Assembly: GCA_051652245.1 (NCBI GenBank)
Contig: JBOFTV010000042.1
Location: forward strand, 5,441 to 69,440
Direction of reading: 5' to 3'
DNA from: BHER01 sp051652245
GTDB lineage: Bacteria; Bacillota_I; Bacilli_A; Culicoidibacterales; Culicoidibacteraceae
DNA length: 64,000 nucleotides
The notes beneath the pieces are model-generated. The model did no database searches. It had not been told where the DNA came from and worked only from the letters and a program-made list of their open reading frames with translations. Shown here piece after piece: positions 1 to 7,350 of this stretch. A program made the translations under genes and the position numbers. Position 1 is the first letter of the stretch. Each line of letters starts with the position of its first letter.

Positions 1-1
1 G

Positions 2-1072
2 GCAAAAGATCAACCATATTATCGCGAGGAATTTTCGCATATTTTTATTGATGAGGCCCAGTATATCAAAAACCCGAATACGAAAATTTCAAAAGCCGTT
101 AAGCAAATCCGCGGGCAGCATAAGTTTGCTTTAACGGGGACGCCAGTTGAAAATAACTTACTAGAATTATGGTCGATATTTGACTTCGTAATGCCAGGAT
201 TTTTGGGGAGTAATAAGGATTTTGTGCGTGACATTTTACGACCAATCCAAAAGGACAACAAAAGCGGTAAATTAAAGGAATTACAGCAGAAAATTGAAAT
301 GCTTATTTTAAGGCGCTTAAAGAAAACCGTATTAACGGAATTGCCGGATAAAATTGAAACGCCGTTCTACTGTGAAATGGAAGCGGAACAAGAAAAGATT
401 TATCAATACTACTTATCACGCGCCCAACAAGATGTACGCAAGGAATTAACGCAAGGAGGCTTCAATCGCTCACGAATTAAGATTTTGGCAATTTTAACCA
501 GACTGCGTCAAGTATGTGCCGACCCAAGTATGTTTTTAGAAGACTATCATGGTGGAAGTGCAAAAATGGATTTACTAGAAGAGGTGCTAGAAGAAGCCTT
601 AGAAGGGGGACATAAAATCCTCATCTTCTCGCAATTCACATCAATGCTTGAAATCATCCAAAAGAAACTAATCACAAAGAAAATTCGTCACCTCTACCTC
701 CATGGTGGAACAAAAGCGAAGCAACGGATGGATATGGTCGATAAATTCAGTGAAAGCGAGACCTCGGTATTCCTGCTTTCGCTTAAAGCTGGAGGAACGG
801 GCTTAAATCTAACAGCAGCCGATATTGTCATTCATTTTGATCCATGGTGGAATCCGTCGGTTGAAAACCAAGCAACTGACCGCGCATACCGCTTTGGGCA
901 GAAAAACAAAGTCCAAGTGTTCCAATTCATTACCAAAAATACAATTGAAGAGAAAATTCAAGCACTAAAGCAGCGCAAACAAGAATTATTTAACGCCCTC
1001 TTTAATAATGAAGAAAATGCTTTTGAAATGTTTTCCGAAGACGACATCAAAACATTGTTAGATGTGGAGTAG
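2..1072 (+). CDS. SNF2-family DEAD/DEAH-box helicase, C-terminal part (5' end outside window)
   Basis: The frame is open from the first bases of the window, so this is the 3' part of a longer gene. The first visible residues carry motif II as DEAQ and then LTGTPVENN (motif III), both typical of Snf2/Rad54-like ATPases. Downstream are the helicase-C motifs: IFSQFTSML (IV), LHGGT, LLSLKAGGTGLNLT (V) and DRAYRFGQ (VI, arginine finger). Family knowledge: such bacterial SNF2 proteins are ATP-driven DNA translocases, often with an N-terminal SWIM zinc finger, which cannot be seen here. The protein ends at a TAG at 1070-1072. A weak hairpin with a T-run follows. Role in the cell is unknown; family assignment is secure. 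Confidence 0.9.
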   Translation, partial: AKDQPYYREEFSHIFIDEAQYIKNPNTKISKAVKQIRGQHKFALTGTPVENNLLELWSIFDFVMPGFLGSNKDFVRDILRPIQKDNKSGKLKELQQKIEMLILRRLKKTVLTELPDKIETPFYCEMEAEQEKIYQYYLSRAQQDVRKELTQGGFNRSRIKILAILTRLRQVCADPSMFLEDYHGGSAKMDLLEEVLEEALEGGHKILIFSQFTSMLEIIQKKLITKKIRHLYLHGGTKAKQRMDMVDKFSESETSVFLLSLKAGGTGLNLTAADIVIHFDPWWNPSVENQATDRAYRFGQKNKVQVFQFITKNTIEEKIQALKQRKQELFNALFNNEENAFEMFSEDDIKTLLDVE

Positions 1073-1089
1073 TAAGGCTAACATCCAGT

Positions 1090-1110
1090 AGAAAGTACGT
1101 ACTTTTTTCT
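1090..1110 (+). terminator. weak terminator candidate after the SNF2 gene
   Basis: AAAGTACGTACTTT is a palindrome followed by three more T residues, 18 bases after the helicase stop codon. The stem is short and AT-rich, so it could be only a partial terminator. Nothing else is recognised between 1073 and the promoter at 1225. Confidence 0.3.
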
Positions 1111-1224
1111 AGCTTCCAAGTGTCAAAGAAAAAACCGGTTATAGTAGATTTTTATTGATTAAGTAGCTTTGCAGAGGGTCATTTAGCGCATAATGCCCCC
1201 CTCTAAAAATTGGTGTAAAAAGGA

Positions 1225-1253
1225 TTGACTAGCCCCTTTTTACAGTGTATACT
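1225..1253 (+). promoter_or_regulatory. sigma-A type promoter of the ABC exporter
   Basis: TTGACT (1225-1230) and TATACT (1248-1253) are separated by exactly 17 bases. They lie about 90 bases upstream of the ATPase start at 1341, which has its own AAGGAG Shine-Dalgarno. Confidence 0.7.
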
Positions 1254-1340
1254 TATGTGGACCTGTGGGAGCACATTGGGAATGCATCTTTAAACAAATT
1301 ACAGACCAATAATTTTTTAAAAAGAAGGAGCTTATAAATT

Positions 1341-2015
1341 ATGATTGTAGCAAGAAATATTGTTAAAAAATATGGGGATTCCGAGCAAGGGATAGTTTTG
1401 AAAGGTATTTCCTTAGAAATACCGAAAAAGAAAATTGTTGCTATTTACGGGCCCTCAGGTTCAGGGAAAACGACTTTACTCAATATATTGAGTACTCTGG
1501 ATACGGAGTATGAGGGTGAATTAATTTTTGAAAATCAAAATATGAAAGAAATATCGCAGAAAAAGAAAACAAACCTCAGAAAAAATGATGTAGGATTTAT
1601 TTTTCAAAGGTATGAGCTTTTTCCAATGCTTACAGCAAGAGAAAACATCCTTATTTCAGCAAACTTAGTAGGAGCAAAAGCATTAAATATCGATGATATT
1701 GCAGAAAATCTTGGTATAGCGGATAAGCTAAAGAATTACCCCGGGGAACTATCTGGTGGACAGCAACAACGTATTGCAATTGCGCGGGCATTAATTAAAA
1801 ATCCTAGCTATATTTTTTGTGATGAGCCAACTGGGGCCTTAGACACTAAATCTTCGCAGGAAGTAATTAAACTAATAAAAAGTTTGAATAAAAAATTTGA
1901 AACAACATTTATAATTGTAACCCATGATCCTAATGTTGCGCAAATGTCTGATATGATTATTCGAATTGATTCTGGCGAAATTGTTAATATAGACTATAAA
2001 GAAGGTGCTCTGTAA
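1341..2015 (+). CDS. ABC transporter ATP-binding protein (MacB/LolD/BceA type)
   Basis: A 224-residue nucleotide-binding subunit with Walker A GPSGSGKT near residue 39, signature LSGGQQQR, Walker B FCDEPTGALD and the switch His in VTHDPN. The DEPTGALD form and the following FtsX permease place it in the MacB/LolD/BceA class, whose members work mechanically on extracytoplasmic substrates such as peptides, lipoproteins or antimicrobial peptides. AAGGAG lies upstream of the ATG. The permease begins one base after the stop, so the two genes form one unit. No two-component genes lie beside it, unlike typical BceAB loci, so the substrate cannot be inferred. Confidence 0.93.
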   Translation: MIVARNIVKKYGDSEQGIVLKGISLEIPKKKIVAIYGPSGSGKTTLLNILSTLDTEYEGELIFENQNMKEISQKKKTNLRKNDVGFIFQRYELFPMLTARENILISANLVGAKALNIDDIAENLGIADKLKNYPGELSGGQQQRIAIARALIKNPSYIFCDEPTGALDTKSSQEVIKLIKSLNKKFETTFIIVTHDPNVAQMSDMIIRIDSGEIVNIDYKEGAL

Positions 2016-2016
2016 T

Positions 2017-4221
2017 ATGAAAATGGAAAAACATATTATCTTCAAAAATTTTTTAGCGATTCTCTACAAGCGAATAGTTGTATTGTCAATGTTAACAATT
2101 TCATTGATTTTGGTGTCAATGACACTGATGTTTTCATTTATGAATATGAATTCAAATTATGCTGCTGTTATTCAAAGGCACAATGAATTGCAGCAGGAAG
2201 ATTTTCAGTTTATGCTTAAAGACACAGCTGTTTCGCTAAACAACAGTGAATTAATAAAAGAAGCATACGAGATTGATAAAATAGATATTCATCAATCAAA
2301 ATATTTTGAGCAAGAAGGAACAAAAGTAAGAATTGTAATGCTAACTAATGCAATAAACAAATTAAATTTAATTGCGGGTGAATTGCCTCAAAATGGTGAT
2401 GAAGTAGTAATTGAGTATAATGTTGCGATGAGCAGAGGATATGCTATAGGAGAGCTGTTCACCTTTAAAAATAGTCAATATAGAATTGTGGGATTTTCCG
2501 AATATCCGAATTTGGTAAACCCCAATATGAGTCAATTATCATATGCTAATTTTAGTGGTGAAAAAGATATTCTGTTGAGCTTTAGTGATAATGTCTATCA
2601 TAGTTTAAATCTGAGTGAAAAGAAATACTATGTTGGTAAAGGCGAAATCACCACAAAATTATTGGAAGATTCGTTGTATGTTTTAGAAAAGACAAGTAAT
2701 ACAGAATTAAATAGTGTGGAGAGCCAAAAAGTCGTGTTTACGACAGCATTAGGCATATCAACGATTGTTTTATTTACAATTATGATTGTTATGATTTTAC
2801 TAGTAATTTATAAAATCATTAGTGAAAATATAAATCAAATTGGAATTTTATTGTCATTTGGATATAAAAAAATTCAATTGATGGTACAGCTAGTATTGGC
2901 TGTTTCTAGTTACTTGGTTGCTATTTTTATTTCACTGGGTATCAGTGAGGTAATCCAAAAAAACATCTTCATATTTTTTAATGGAAATAATTTAGTTAAT
3001 TATCCTAATATTATGACTTTTAGACTAAACATGATTATTGCGATAACGATATGTGTAGTATTGATTGTTTTTATGCTTTCCTACACCGGCTTATTGTTAA
3101 GTGGTAAAAGTATTGTTGCAATGGTACATAACTCGGGAAAAAATAATATTAGCAATTTTAAGAAAAGAATTTTTTCCCTTGGGTTTAATAATAATGGAGC
3201 TAAAATAAAGAAAAAATTTACGCTCAGTAGCTTGATTATCTGTTTCCTCCTGTTCTTTGCTGGGTTTTCAATAATTGTCCAAATGATGTTTTCCTTTGGA
3301 ATGCTAAGCTACACAAATAAAGTTAAACAGGGTCTAGAAAAAAGTGCGAACTATGATATTGCTTACAATATTATAGGGAGTGAGCGGGCATCAATTGAAA
3401 ACGGCCAGTTTTTCTACAGCCAACAAATAAAAATGGAAAATGAAATATTTAATTTGGTGACCCTACAAAATACTGATTCGGAGAAAATAGTTTTTTCAGA
3501 AAAGTTAGTCAACGTTGATGGCGCAATAGTCAATCGCTGGATTGCTAATAAATTTAGCCTCAAAAAAGATGATATAGTCAATCTGATGACTACTGATGGT
3601 GAGTATTTACAGGTAAAAATTGGATTAGTTGAGGACGAAATATTTTTTGGGAAAGATATTTATATTTCAGAAGCCTATCACCTTGCTAAGGTAGCGGCGG
3701 AAATTAAATTTAATGGTTTATATGCTAGTGATAGTGTTGATATTGGTTCATTGGCAGTAATAAGTGAAATGAATAAAAATGATGTGTTTAACAATGCTAA
3801 GAAAAATAGTGAATTACTCACAGTAGTCTCATTTATCATGATTGCTCTAGGTTTGATAATAGGAGCACTGATTATATTTATTAGTTTAGATATTTTAATG
3901 AAAAATAATGAAAATAATATCCTGATTTTTAAAGTATTGGGATATACGGACATACAAATATATAATATGTTAATTACGCCGCAAATAATTTTTGTGTTAA
4001 TTGGCACCTTTATTGCAGTACCCTATTTTAATATGCTAAATAACGTACTATTTTCTGGTTTATCGAAATCATCTTTAATCTATTATGATTTTTCTGTAGA
4101 TCTGATCCAAATAGGATTAATCCTGATAGGTGCAACGGCTTTTTTTATGCTAATTTCAATCTTCTATTTTGGGAAAATTGTTAGGCAAAAAAATATTGGG
4201 GTGTTAATGTCAGATGTGTAG
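2017..4221 (+). CDS. FtsX-family ABC transporter permease
   Basis: About 734 residues from the ATG at 2017. A GTG twelve bases earlier is in frame, but it overlaps the preceding gene and GAAGGTG at 2001-2007 is well placed as ribosome site for 2017. Architecture: one membrane segment near residues 20-45, a long extracytoplasmic region, a group of three segments around residues 245-370, a further segment near 410-435, a second extracytoplasmic region, and three C-terminal segments after about 605. This double FtsX layout matches MacB-unrelated large exporters of the BceB/YtrF/YknZ kind. It would form the membrane part of the exporter with the ATPase just upstream. Substrate unknown. Codon use is more AT-rich than the housekeeping genes later in the window. 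Confidence 0.88.
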   Translation: MKMEKHIIFKNFLAILYKRIVVLSMLTISLILVSMTLMFSFMNMNSNYAAVIQRHNELQQEDFQFMLKDTAVSLNNSELIKEAYEIDKIDIHQSKYFEQEGTKVRIVMLTNAINKLNLIAGELPQNGDEVVIEYNVAMSRGYAIGELFTFKNSQYRIVGFSEYPNLVNPNMSQLSYANFSGEKDILLSFSDNVYHSLNLSEKKYYVGKGEITTKLLEDSLYVLEKTSNTELNSVESQKVVFTTALGISTIVLFTIMIVMILLVIYKIISENINQIGILLSFGYKKIQLMVQLVLAVSSYLVAIFISLGISEVIQKNIFIFFNGNNLVNYPNIMTFRLNMIIAITICVVLIVFMLSYTGLLLSGKSIVAMVHNSGKNNISNFKKRIFSLGFNNNGAKIKKKFTLSSLIICFLLFFAGFSIIVQMMFSFGMLSYTNKVKQGLEKSANYDIAYNIIGSERASIENGQFFYSQQIKMENEIFNLVTLQNTDSEKIVFSEKLVNVDGAIVNRWIANKFSLKKDDIVNLMTTDGEYLQVKIGLVEDEIFFGKDIYISEAYHLAKVAAEIKFNGLYASDSVDIGSLAVISEMNKNDVFNNAKKNSELLTVVSFIMIALGLIIGALIIFISLDILMKNNENNILIFKVLGYTDIQIYNMLITPQIIFVLIGTFIAVPYFNMLNNVLFSGLSKSSLIYYDFSVDLIQIGLILIGATAFFMLISIFYFGKIVRQKNIGVLMSDV

Positions 4222-4448
4222 TATAAACGCTTATTTCTTTGTAAAAAAGTGAGTGCTTTTCACCATTTTCGACTTGACGATAATTACAGTAATTAATTAA
4301 CCAGTGGTCATTTTTTTGTTTTTTATCCTTATATCTAGTATTAATTTGCACAATAGGGTAGAATAAGATGACAAAAATACTTCCTAACAGAAGATAGAGG
4401 AAACAAATTGCGCAACAATAGCAGTAAAAAACGGTGGAAAATATTAGG

Positions 4449-4541
4449 ATGAAAGAATTAAGAATGCCAGGAGTTTATGGCGAAATGCCGGAAGCTGAAA
4501 TCATGTATTTAGGGGGGAATAGAAATGGCTGCTTTTGTTAG
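4449..4541 (+). CDS. 30-residue peptide with double-glycine-type leader
   Basis: The reading frame codes for MKELRMPGVY then GEMPEAEIMYLGG and a seven-residue tail NRNGCFC. The acidic/hydrophobic stretch ending in Gly-Gly at residues 22-23 resembles leaders of class II bacteriocins and peptide pheromones cleaved by C39-type exporters; that resemblance is by eye only. GGTGG at 4433-4437 could serve as ribosome site. The two glycine codons are a run of six G (4512-4517), which also acts as Shine-Dalgarno for the next ORF, whose start lies inside this one. Removal of one G would fuse the leader in frame to that next ORF. No peptidase-type exporter gene is present nearby. It may be a real peptide, a decayed bacteriocin gene, or chance. 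Confidence 0.4.
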   Translation: MKELRMPGVYGEMPEAEIMYLGGNRNGCFC

Positions 4542-4923
4542 AAAAAATGCTAGAAATATAATTTTTATGCTTATCGCTGGAGTGATTGCTTTGCTAATAA
4601 TGTATCTTTTGGGTGAATCACGGGAGGACTTAATTGTAGGAGCTATAGCTTATAGTTTTATTTGTGTAGTTACCTTTTTTCAGGACTGGCGTAAAAATCA
4701 TAAAAAAATAAGGGATATAGATTTCCAATACTTACGGACGCTAATAGGACCGCTATTATCTATCGCAATTAAAATTGTAACCAGAGAGATTAATCTTTGT
4801 AACAACCAAGGGAGGAGTGCTATCATGAAAAGAAGCCAAAAAATAATATCTTACATATCAGCATTTGCTATAATTGCATTTAATATTCACGTTATTAGCT
4901 TTGTAAATGAAGTCCTGGGTTAG
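4525..4923 (+). CDS. small membrane protein of unknown function
   Basis: A 132-residue ORF starting ATG GCT GCT, with GGGGGG seven bases upstream. It has hydrophobic segments at about residues 12-30, 35-53 and 105-128, with a basic middle part. I do not recognise the family. It overlaps the upstream leader-type peptide by 17 bases and the downstream small ORF by 17 bases, suggesting translational coupling. An internal ATG at 4825 is preceded by a very strong GGAGGAG (4811-4817), so the last 32 residues (MKRSQKIISYISAF...) may also, or only, be made as a separate one-segment membrane peptide. Whether the full ORF or only this short product is real cannot be settled from sequence. Confidence 0.45.
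   Translation: MAAFVRKNARNIIFMLIAGVIALLIMYLLGESREDLIVGAIAYSFICVVTFFQDWRKNHKKIRDIDFQYLRTLIGPLLSIAIKIVTREINLCNNQGRSAIMKRSQKIISYISAFAIIAFNIHVISFVNEVLG
4825..4923 (+). CDS. possible separate 32-residue hydrophobic peptide
   Basis: In-frame internal start within the preceding ORF. The evidence is the ribosome site: GGAGGAG seven bases before the ATG is the best Shine-Dalgarno of this locus. The product is a basic N-terminus (MKRSQK) followed by one hydrophobic helix, the shape of small membrane-active peptides or small regulatory membrane proteins. No homology is recognised. Confidence 0.35.
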   Translation: MKRSQKIISYISAFAIIAFNIHVISFVNEVLG

Positions 4924-5023
4924 TGATATCAGAAGAACTGTAATGTGGTTAATGCTAAGTATCATTGAGATAGTATATGGAACCGCAGTAATTCTTGAGC
5001 TTAAAAATAAGAAAAAAGGATAA
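4907..5023 (+). CDS. 38-residue one-segment membrane peptide
   Basis: ATG AAG TCC TGG begins inside the end of the preceding ORF (17-base overlap). The product has a charged start (KSWVSDIRR), a hydrophobic helix (residues 12-31) and a lysine-rich end (KNKKKG). No own ribosome site is visible, so it would depend on coupling to the upstream ORF. It ends 60 bases before a strong terminator. It is too short for family assignment, and the overlap pattern is the only evidence for expression. Confidence 0.35.
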   Translation: MKSWVSDIRRTVMWLMLSIIEIVYGTAVILELKNKKKG

Positions 5024-5082
5024 TCAGGTATTATCTTTTGGCTAACAAAAGAAGGCTTAGGTGTTTGACACCCGAAGAGAAT

Positions 5083-5130
5083 AAAAAGGCTAATAAACAT
5101 TTCTATATCAATGTTTATTAGCCTTTTTTT
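5083..5130 (+). terminator. strong rho-independent terminator
   Basis: AAAAAGGCTAATAAACAT pairs with ATGTTTATTAGCCTTTTT around a 10-base loop (5101-5110), and the descending arm runs into seven T. It ends the small-ORF cluster. Nearly the same stem recurs at 6071-6117. Confidence 0.85.
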
Positions 5131-5225
5131 GTATCATATTTTGTGGCCATTTCATCAGTTTTTACAAGTTGAAAAGCTTTGTTGGACTTTTAACCTCACA
5201 TTATCAACTACCAAAAAAATTATCC

Positions 5226-5254
5226 TTGACAAAATAAAAGGGGGATGGTATTCT
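5226..5254 (+). promoter_or_regulatory. promoter of the orphan gene at 5314
   Basis: TTGACA (5226-5231), 17-base spacer, TATTCT (5249-5254). The start codon lies 60 bases downstream, so the gene is an independent transcription unit between two terminators. Confidence 0.7.
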
Positions 5255-5313
5255 TTTATCAAGACTAAAAGTTATAAAGATATAAAGATATATCGTATGA
5301 AAGAGGTAGTAAG

Positions 5314-6015
5314 ATGAAAAAACGTGATTTACAAAGAGTGGATTATCCACTAGAATATTTATCTTTTAAATTTGAAGATTGGTCATTACACCCACTTTTT
5401 TTAGCGACAAATAAAAATAATTGGACAAAGTATTTAACGAATTTTGCTTCATTTATTTCAGTAGATGTCTTGATTTGTGAAAGTAAAGAAGAGATGATTC
5501 GACTTATTGTCTGGGATTCTTATTTAAGTTGGAAATCGATTACACCAGAAAATGTTCAGGCAGTTGATGTTAAGCATCGCCAAGAATTTCCTCATCAATA
5601 CACACGGTTTGCACAAATATATGCAACCGACAAGCATCCACTGAATTTAGTATCAAAGCTTTATAAAAATGAAGAAACGATTGAAGCATATCAAGTAAAT
5701 CTTAATCAGCAAGTTTTGAAAATAACAATAAACCTTAATAAAAGTGGCTTAACTGAGCAACTTTTAGAAAAAGAATTAAAAATTTTTAACACATTGTGCG
5801 CTCATCAGAATTTTATTAGTCGTGATATTTACCAAAATAAATTTAGCCCAACAGAATTTGAGCTTTATTATTATTTAGAAGTTGAGGAAAAAGAGTATAA
5901 TGAATGCAGTCTTTTTATATCAAGGATGTTAGAAGCAGAAGATGCTTTACAGATAGACGCGAAAACAGAATTTAACTTTTTAATTCGGGAGTCTATTTTC
6001 TATAATGACAAGTAA
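5314..6015 (+). CDS. hypothetical protein, 233 residues
   Basis: Soluble, acidic-to-neutral protein with no signal peptide or membrane segment. It begins MKKRDLQRVDYPLEYLSF; the ATG has AAAGAGGTAG upstream. Aromatic and acidic residues are common (DWSLHPLFLAT, FELYYYLEVEEKEYNE), and the middle looks like alternating strands and helices. I do not recognise the family and see no catalytic motif. It is monocistronic, with its own promoter at 5226 and a terminator after the stop. Its flanking terminators have near-identical stems, so the gene may have arrived or been duplicated as a cassette; that is inference. Confidence 0.7.
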   Translation: MKKRDLQRVDYPLEYLSFKFEDWSLHPLFLATNKNNWTKYLTNFASFISVDVLICESKEEMIRLIVWDSYLSWKSITPENVQAVDVKHRQEFPHQYTRFAQIYATDKHPLNLVSKLYKNEETIEAYQVNLNQQVLKITINLNKSGLTEQLLEKELKIFNTLCAHQNFISRDIYQNKFSPTEFELYYYLEVEEKEYNECSLFISRMLEAEDALQIDAKTEFNFLIRESIFYNDK

Positions 6016-6070
6016 TTTAAACCTTGGGGTTGTAAGCACCAAAGGGAAGATAATTAAAATTAAGCTAGTA

Positions 6071-6117
6071 AAAAGGCTAATAAACGCTGAAAGATCAATG
6101 TTTATTAGCCTTTTTTT
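6071..6117. terminator. bidirectional terminator between convergent genes
   Basis: GGCTAATAAAC (6075-6085) pairs with GTTTATTAGCC (6100-6110), flanked by A4 on the left and T7 on the right. It lies between the orphan gene (plus) and the antiporter (minus), whose stop codon it overlaps, and can serve both directions. The arms match the terminator at 5083-5130. Confidence 0.85.
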
Positions 6118-7312
6118 AGTCTTGAGTTAGGTTTTTGGCTCCAAGAATTTTAATCGCAAGGGCACCAATGGGGGCGGTTATGATGACTGATGTTAGGGCA
6201 AGGGCCTGCATAATGTCACCACCAGGAATACCGTATTGAAGTGGTATTCCTGATTTTGCCGATTGCACGGTTGCTTTGGGGAGATAAGCAGCGATGCAAA
6301 ATATTTTTTCCTTAGTTGAGAGGTCGGTTTTAATAAGAGAGAGATAAACGCCAACAGATCGCATCGTCAAAGATAAAAGTAAAATTAACAGACAAACGGG
6401 TAAGAATCGAACAATAAGGGGCAAATCCAAAACCATTCCCACGAAAAAGAAGAGATATAATTGACCATATTTCCAGCCGACTTGCAGCCGCTTTTTAGCT
6501 AAGTTGGCAAATTGATAGTCGTTTAGATGGAGGAAAACACCAAAAAACATAATCGTTAGAAGTGAGTTAAACCAGGAAAGCAAAAGAACTGTTTCACTAT
6601 AACGCAGGAAAAAAATAATGAAAAGAATTGTCCCAATTTTAATAATCGGGTGACAATTAACGGTAATATGATAGTGAATTTTGGCCAGTATCCAGGATAT
6701 AATCAGGGCAATAACAATTGAAAAGGGGATAAGTAGCAGTGTGATAAACAAATTAGTTGGGCTACTTTGCATGGCGGAAAGCTGGAGGGACATAAAAATG
6801 GTGAACCCGGTAAGCGCAACCGTATCATCAGCAGATGCGCCAACAATAAGCATTTGGGGAATTAATTTACTAGTCCCCCGCCGCTTTTCAATTAGTTCAA
6901 TCATCGCTGGAATAAGAACAGCCGGACTAACAGCAGCAATAATTGAGCCGGTAATACCCCCCAAAATGAAGCTAAACCCCAACAGGGGGATGGAAATAAG
7001 TGCAATTGTTAGCGCCTCAAGTGTTGCCGGGAGGACGCTTAAAAGGATTGCAGGCCGACCAATTGTTTTAAGTTGGGGCAGACTAATACCTAACCCGGCG
7101 ATAAACAAAACGATAACGAGGGCAAAATCTTTAATCAGCGGAGCGACTATCTGTGTTTGCATCGGAACATAATTAAGCATACTGGGGCCAAATAATAACC
7201 CGATAAAAATAATGCCAATTAGTGGTGGCAGGTGTATTTTAGCGGTCACATTCCCCGCAAAATAAGCAACAAGACCAATAATAACAAGCGCTAAAAGCGT
7301 AACTAACATCAT
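6116..7312 (-). CDS. CPA-type cation:proton antiporter
   Basis: About 398 residues with 11-12 hydrophobic segments and no large soluble domain. LPPLIGIIFIGLLFGP near the N-terminus and GASADDTVALTG in the middle (paired acidic residues in a membrane segment) fit the Na+/H+ exchanger superfamily (CPA1/CPA2, KefB/NhaP-like), which exchanges Na+ or K+ for H+ across the membrane. No C-terminal TrkA_N/RCK domain is present. AAGGATGTGA precedes an ATG-ATG start. It lies 38 bases downstream of the metal-ATPase gene on the same strand, so the two are probably co-transcribed from the promoter near 9285. The ion specificity cannot be read from sequence. Confidence 0.85.
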   Translation of the reverse strand: MMLVTLLALVIIGLVAYFAGNVTAKIHLPPLIGIIFIGLLFGPSMLNYVPMQTQIVAPLIKDFALVIVLFIAGLGISLPQLKTIGRPAILLSVLPATLEALTIALISIPLLGFSFILGGITGSIIAAVSPAVLIPAMIELIEKRRGTSKLIPQMLIVGASADDTVALTGFTIFMSLQLSAMQSSPTNLFITLLLIPFSIVIALIISWILAKIHYHITVNCHPIIKIGTILFIIFFLRYSETVLLLSWFNSLLTIMFFGVFLHLNDYQFANLAKKRLQVGWKYGQLYLFFFVGMVLDLPLIVRFLPVCLLILLLSLTMRSVGVYLSLIKTDLSTKEKIFCIAAYLPKATVQSAKSGIPLQYGIPGGDIMQALALTSVIITAPIGALAIKILGAKNLTQD

Positions 7313-7350
7313 AACTCACATCCTTTTTTTAAAAAAAAATTGGGGAAAGG

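Noticed and set aside
5111..5317. 68-residue frame MFISLFLYHILW... before the orphan gene
   Set aside because: It starts inside the terminator stem and runs through the promoter at 5226.
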